A stretch of 12,445 nucleotides of DNA from RGIG2041 sp045546315 (lineage in GTDB: Bacteria; Bacillota; Clostridia; UBA1381; UMGS1253). The stretch is from contig JAZQCN010000010.1 of the NCBI GenBank assembly GCA_045546315.1, positions 1-12,445 on the forward strand. Reading direction: 5' to 3'. Below are positions 12,321-12,445 of this stretch, piece by piece; the first letter of the stretch is position 1, and every line of letters starts with the position of its first letter. The position numbers were made by a program, and so were the translations under genes. Under the pieces are notes generated by a model. That model was not told the origin of the DNA, did no database searches, and saw nothing but the letters and a program-made list of their open reading frames with translations.

Positions 12321-12445
12321 TTAGAAAATTCTTCTTGCGCCGTAAAGACGCGGTGCGAAATAACTGTTGTAAATCGATTCAACGCATACGCGCTTGCCCG
12401 GATACGGGGAATGAATCATATTGCCGTCGCCTATGTAAATACCGA
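12321..12445 (-). CDS. NlpC/P60 family peptidase, C-terminal fragment (5' part outside window)
   Basis: The last 40 codons of a minus-strand gene enter the window: GIYIGDGNMIHSPYPG, then VESIY and the ending RLYGARRIF followed by TAA (12323-12321). This matches the end of the NlpC/P60 domain, a cysteine peptidase fold that cleaves peptide cross-bridges in peptidoglycan. The histidine in MIHSP is the family's catalytic His; the catalytic Cys lies upstream, out of view. Because the N-terminal part is missing, signal peptide, SH3 or LysM domains and start cannot be judged. A strong intrinsic terminator follows. Confidence 0.85.
   Translation of the reverse strand, partial: GIYIGDGNMIHSPYPGKRVCVESIYNSYFAPRLYGARRIF

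Noticed and set aside
1..12445. Mobile elements, CRISPR arrays, prophage genes, tRNA or rRNA genes
   Set aside because: No transposase or integrase-like protein, no regularly spaced repeats, and no cloverleaf or rRNA-like sequence was found; gene content is housekeeping throughout.

Overview
The window looks like a chromosomal segment of a moderate-GC member of the Bacillota, most likely class Clostridia and perhaps gut-associated. The reasons are strong AGGAGG-type ribosome binding sites, near-consensus sigma-A promoters, intrinsic terminators with U-tracts, a TPP riboswitch with a terminator, an infC-rpmI-rplT operon behind a leader attenuator, and tandem GH88 unsaturated-uronide hydrolases. 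I cannot name the species. There are no insertion sequences, phage genes, tRNAs, rRNAs or CRISPR arrays.

Left part (1-2918, minus strand): an Sfp-type phosphopantetheinyl transferase is followed by two tandem GH88 hydrolase paralogs. The second of these runs off the left edge. They are about 76% identical over 342 aligned residues by hand count. Divergent from the transferase is punA (purine nucleoside phosphorylase, 3095-3904, plus strand).

Centre (3905-7189, plus strand): a compact thiamine-salvage operon, thiW-thiM-thiE-thiD. ThiW imports thiazole, ThiM phosphorylates it, ThiD phosphorylates HMP to HMP-PP, and ThiE joins the two to thiamine phosphate. No de novo genes (thiC, thiG, thiS) are present. 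The leader is the most interesting stretch. A promoter leads directly into a canonical TPP riboswitch with a terminator and a hand-derivable antiterminator. A second structured element of about 150 nt follows. It copies the pyrimidine-sensing half of a TPP aptamer, lacks the pyrophosphate-sensing half, and ends in a hairpin that can pair with the thiW Shine-Dalgarno sequence. A perfect bidirectional terminator separates thiD from the convergent genes.

Right part (7205-12445, all minus strand): reading leftward, the C-terminus of an NlpC/P60 peptidase, comEC-holA, then infC-rpmI-rplT (initiation factor IF3, ribosomal proteins L35 and L20) and a small four-cysteine TSCPD-domain protein. infC appears to start with the rare codon ATC. 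Its operon has a fully consensus promoter and a leader terminator like the L20-controlled leaders of other Firmicutes.

Most of the window is ordinary housekeeping sequence. The possible novelty is concentrated in the thiW leader RNA and the ThiW C-terminal extension.
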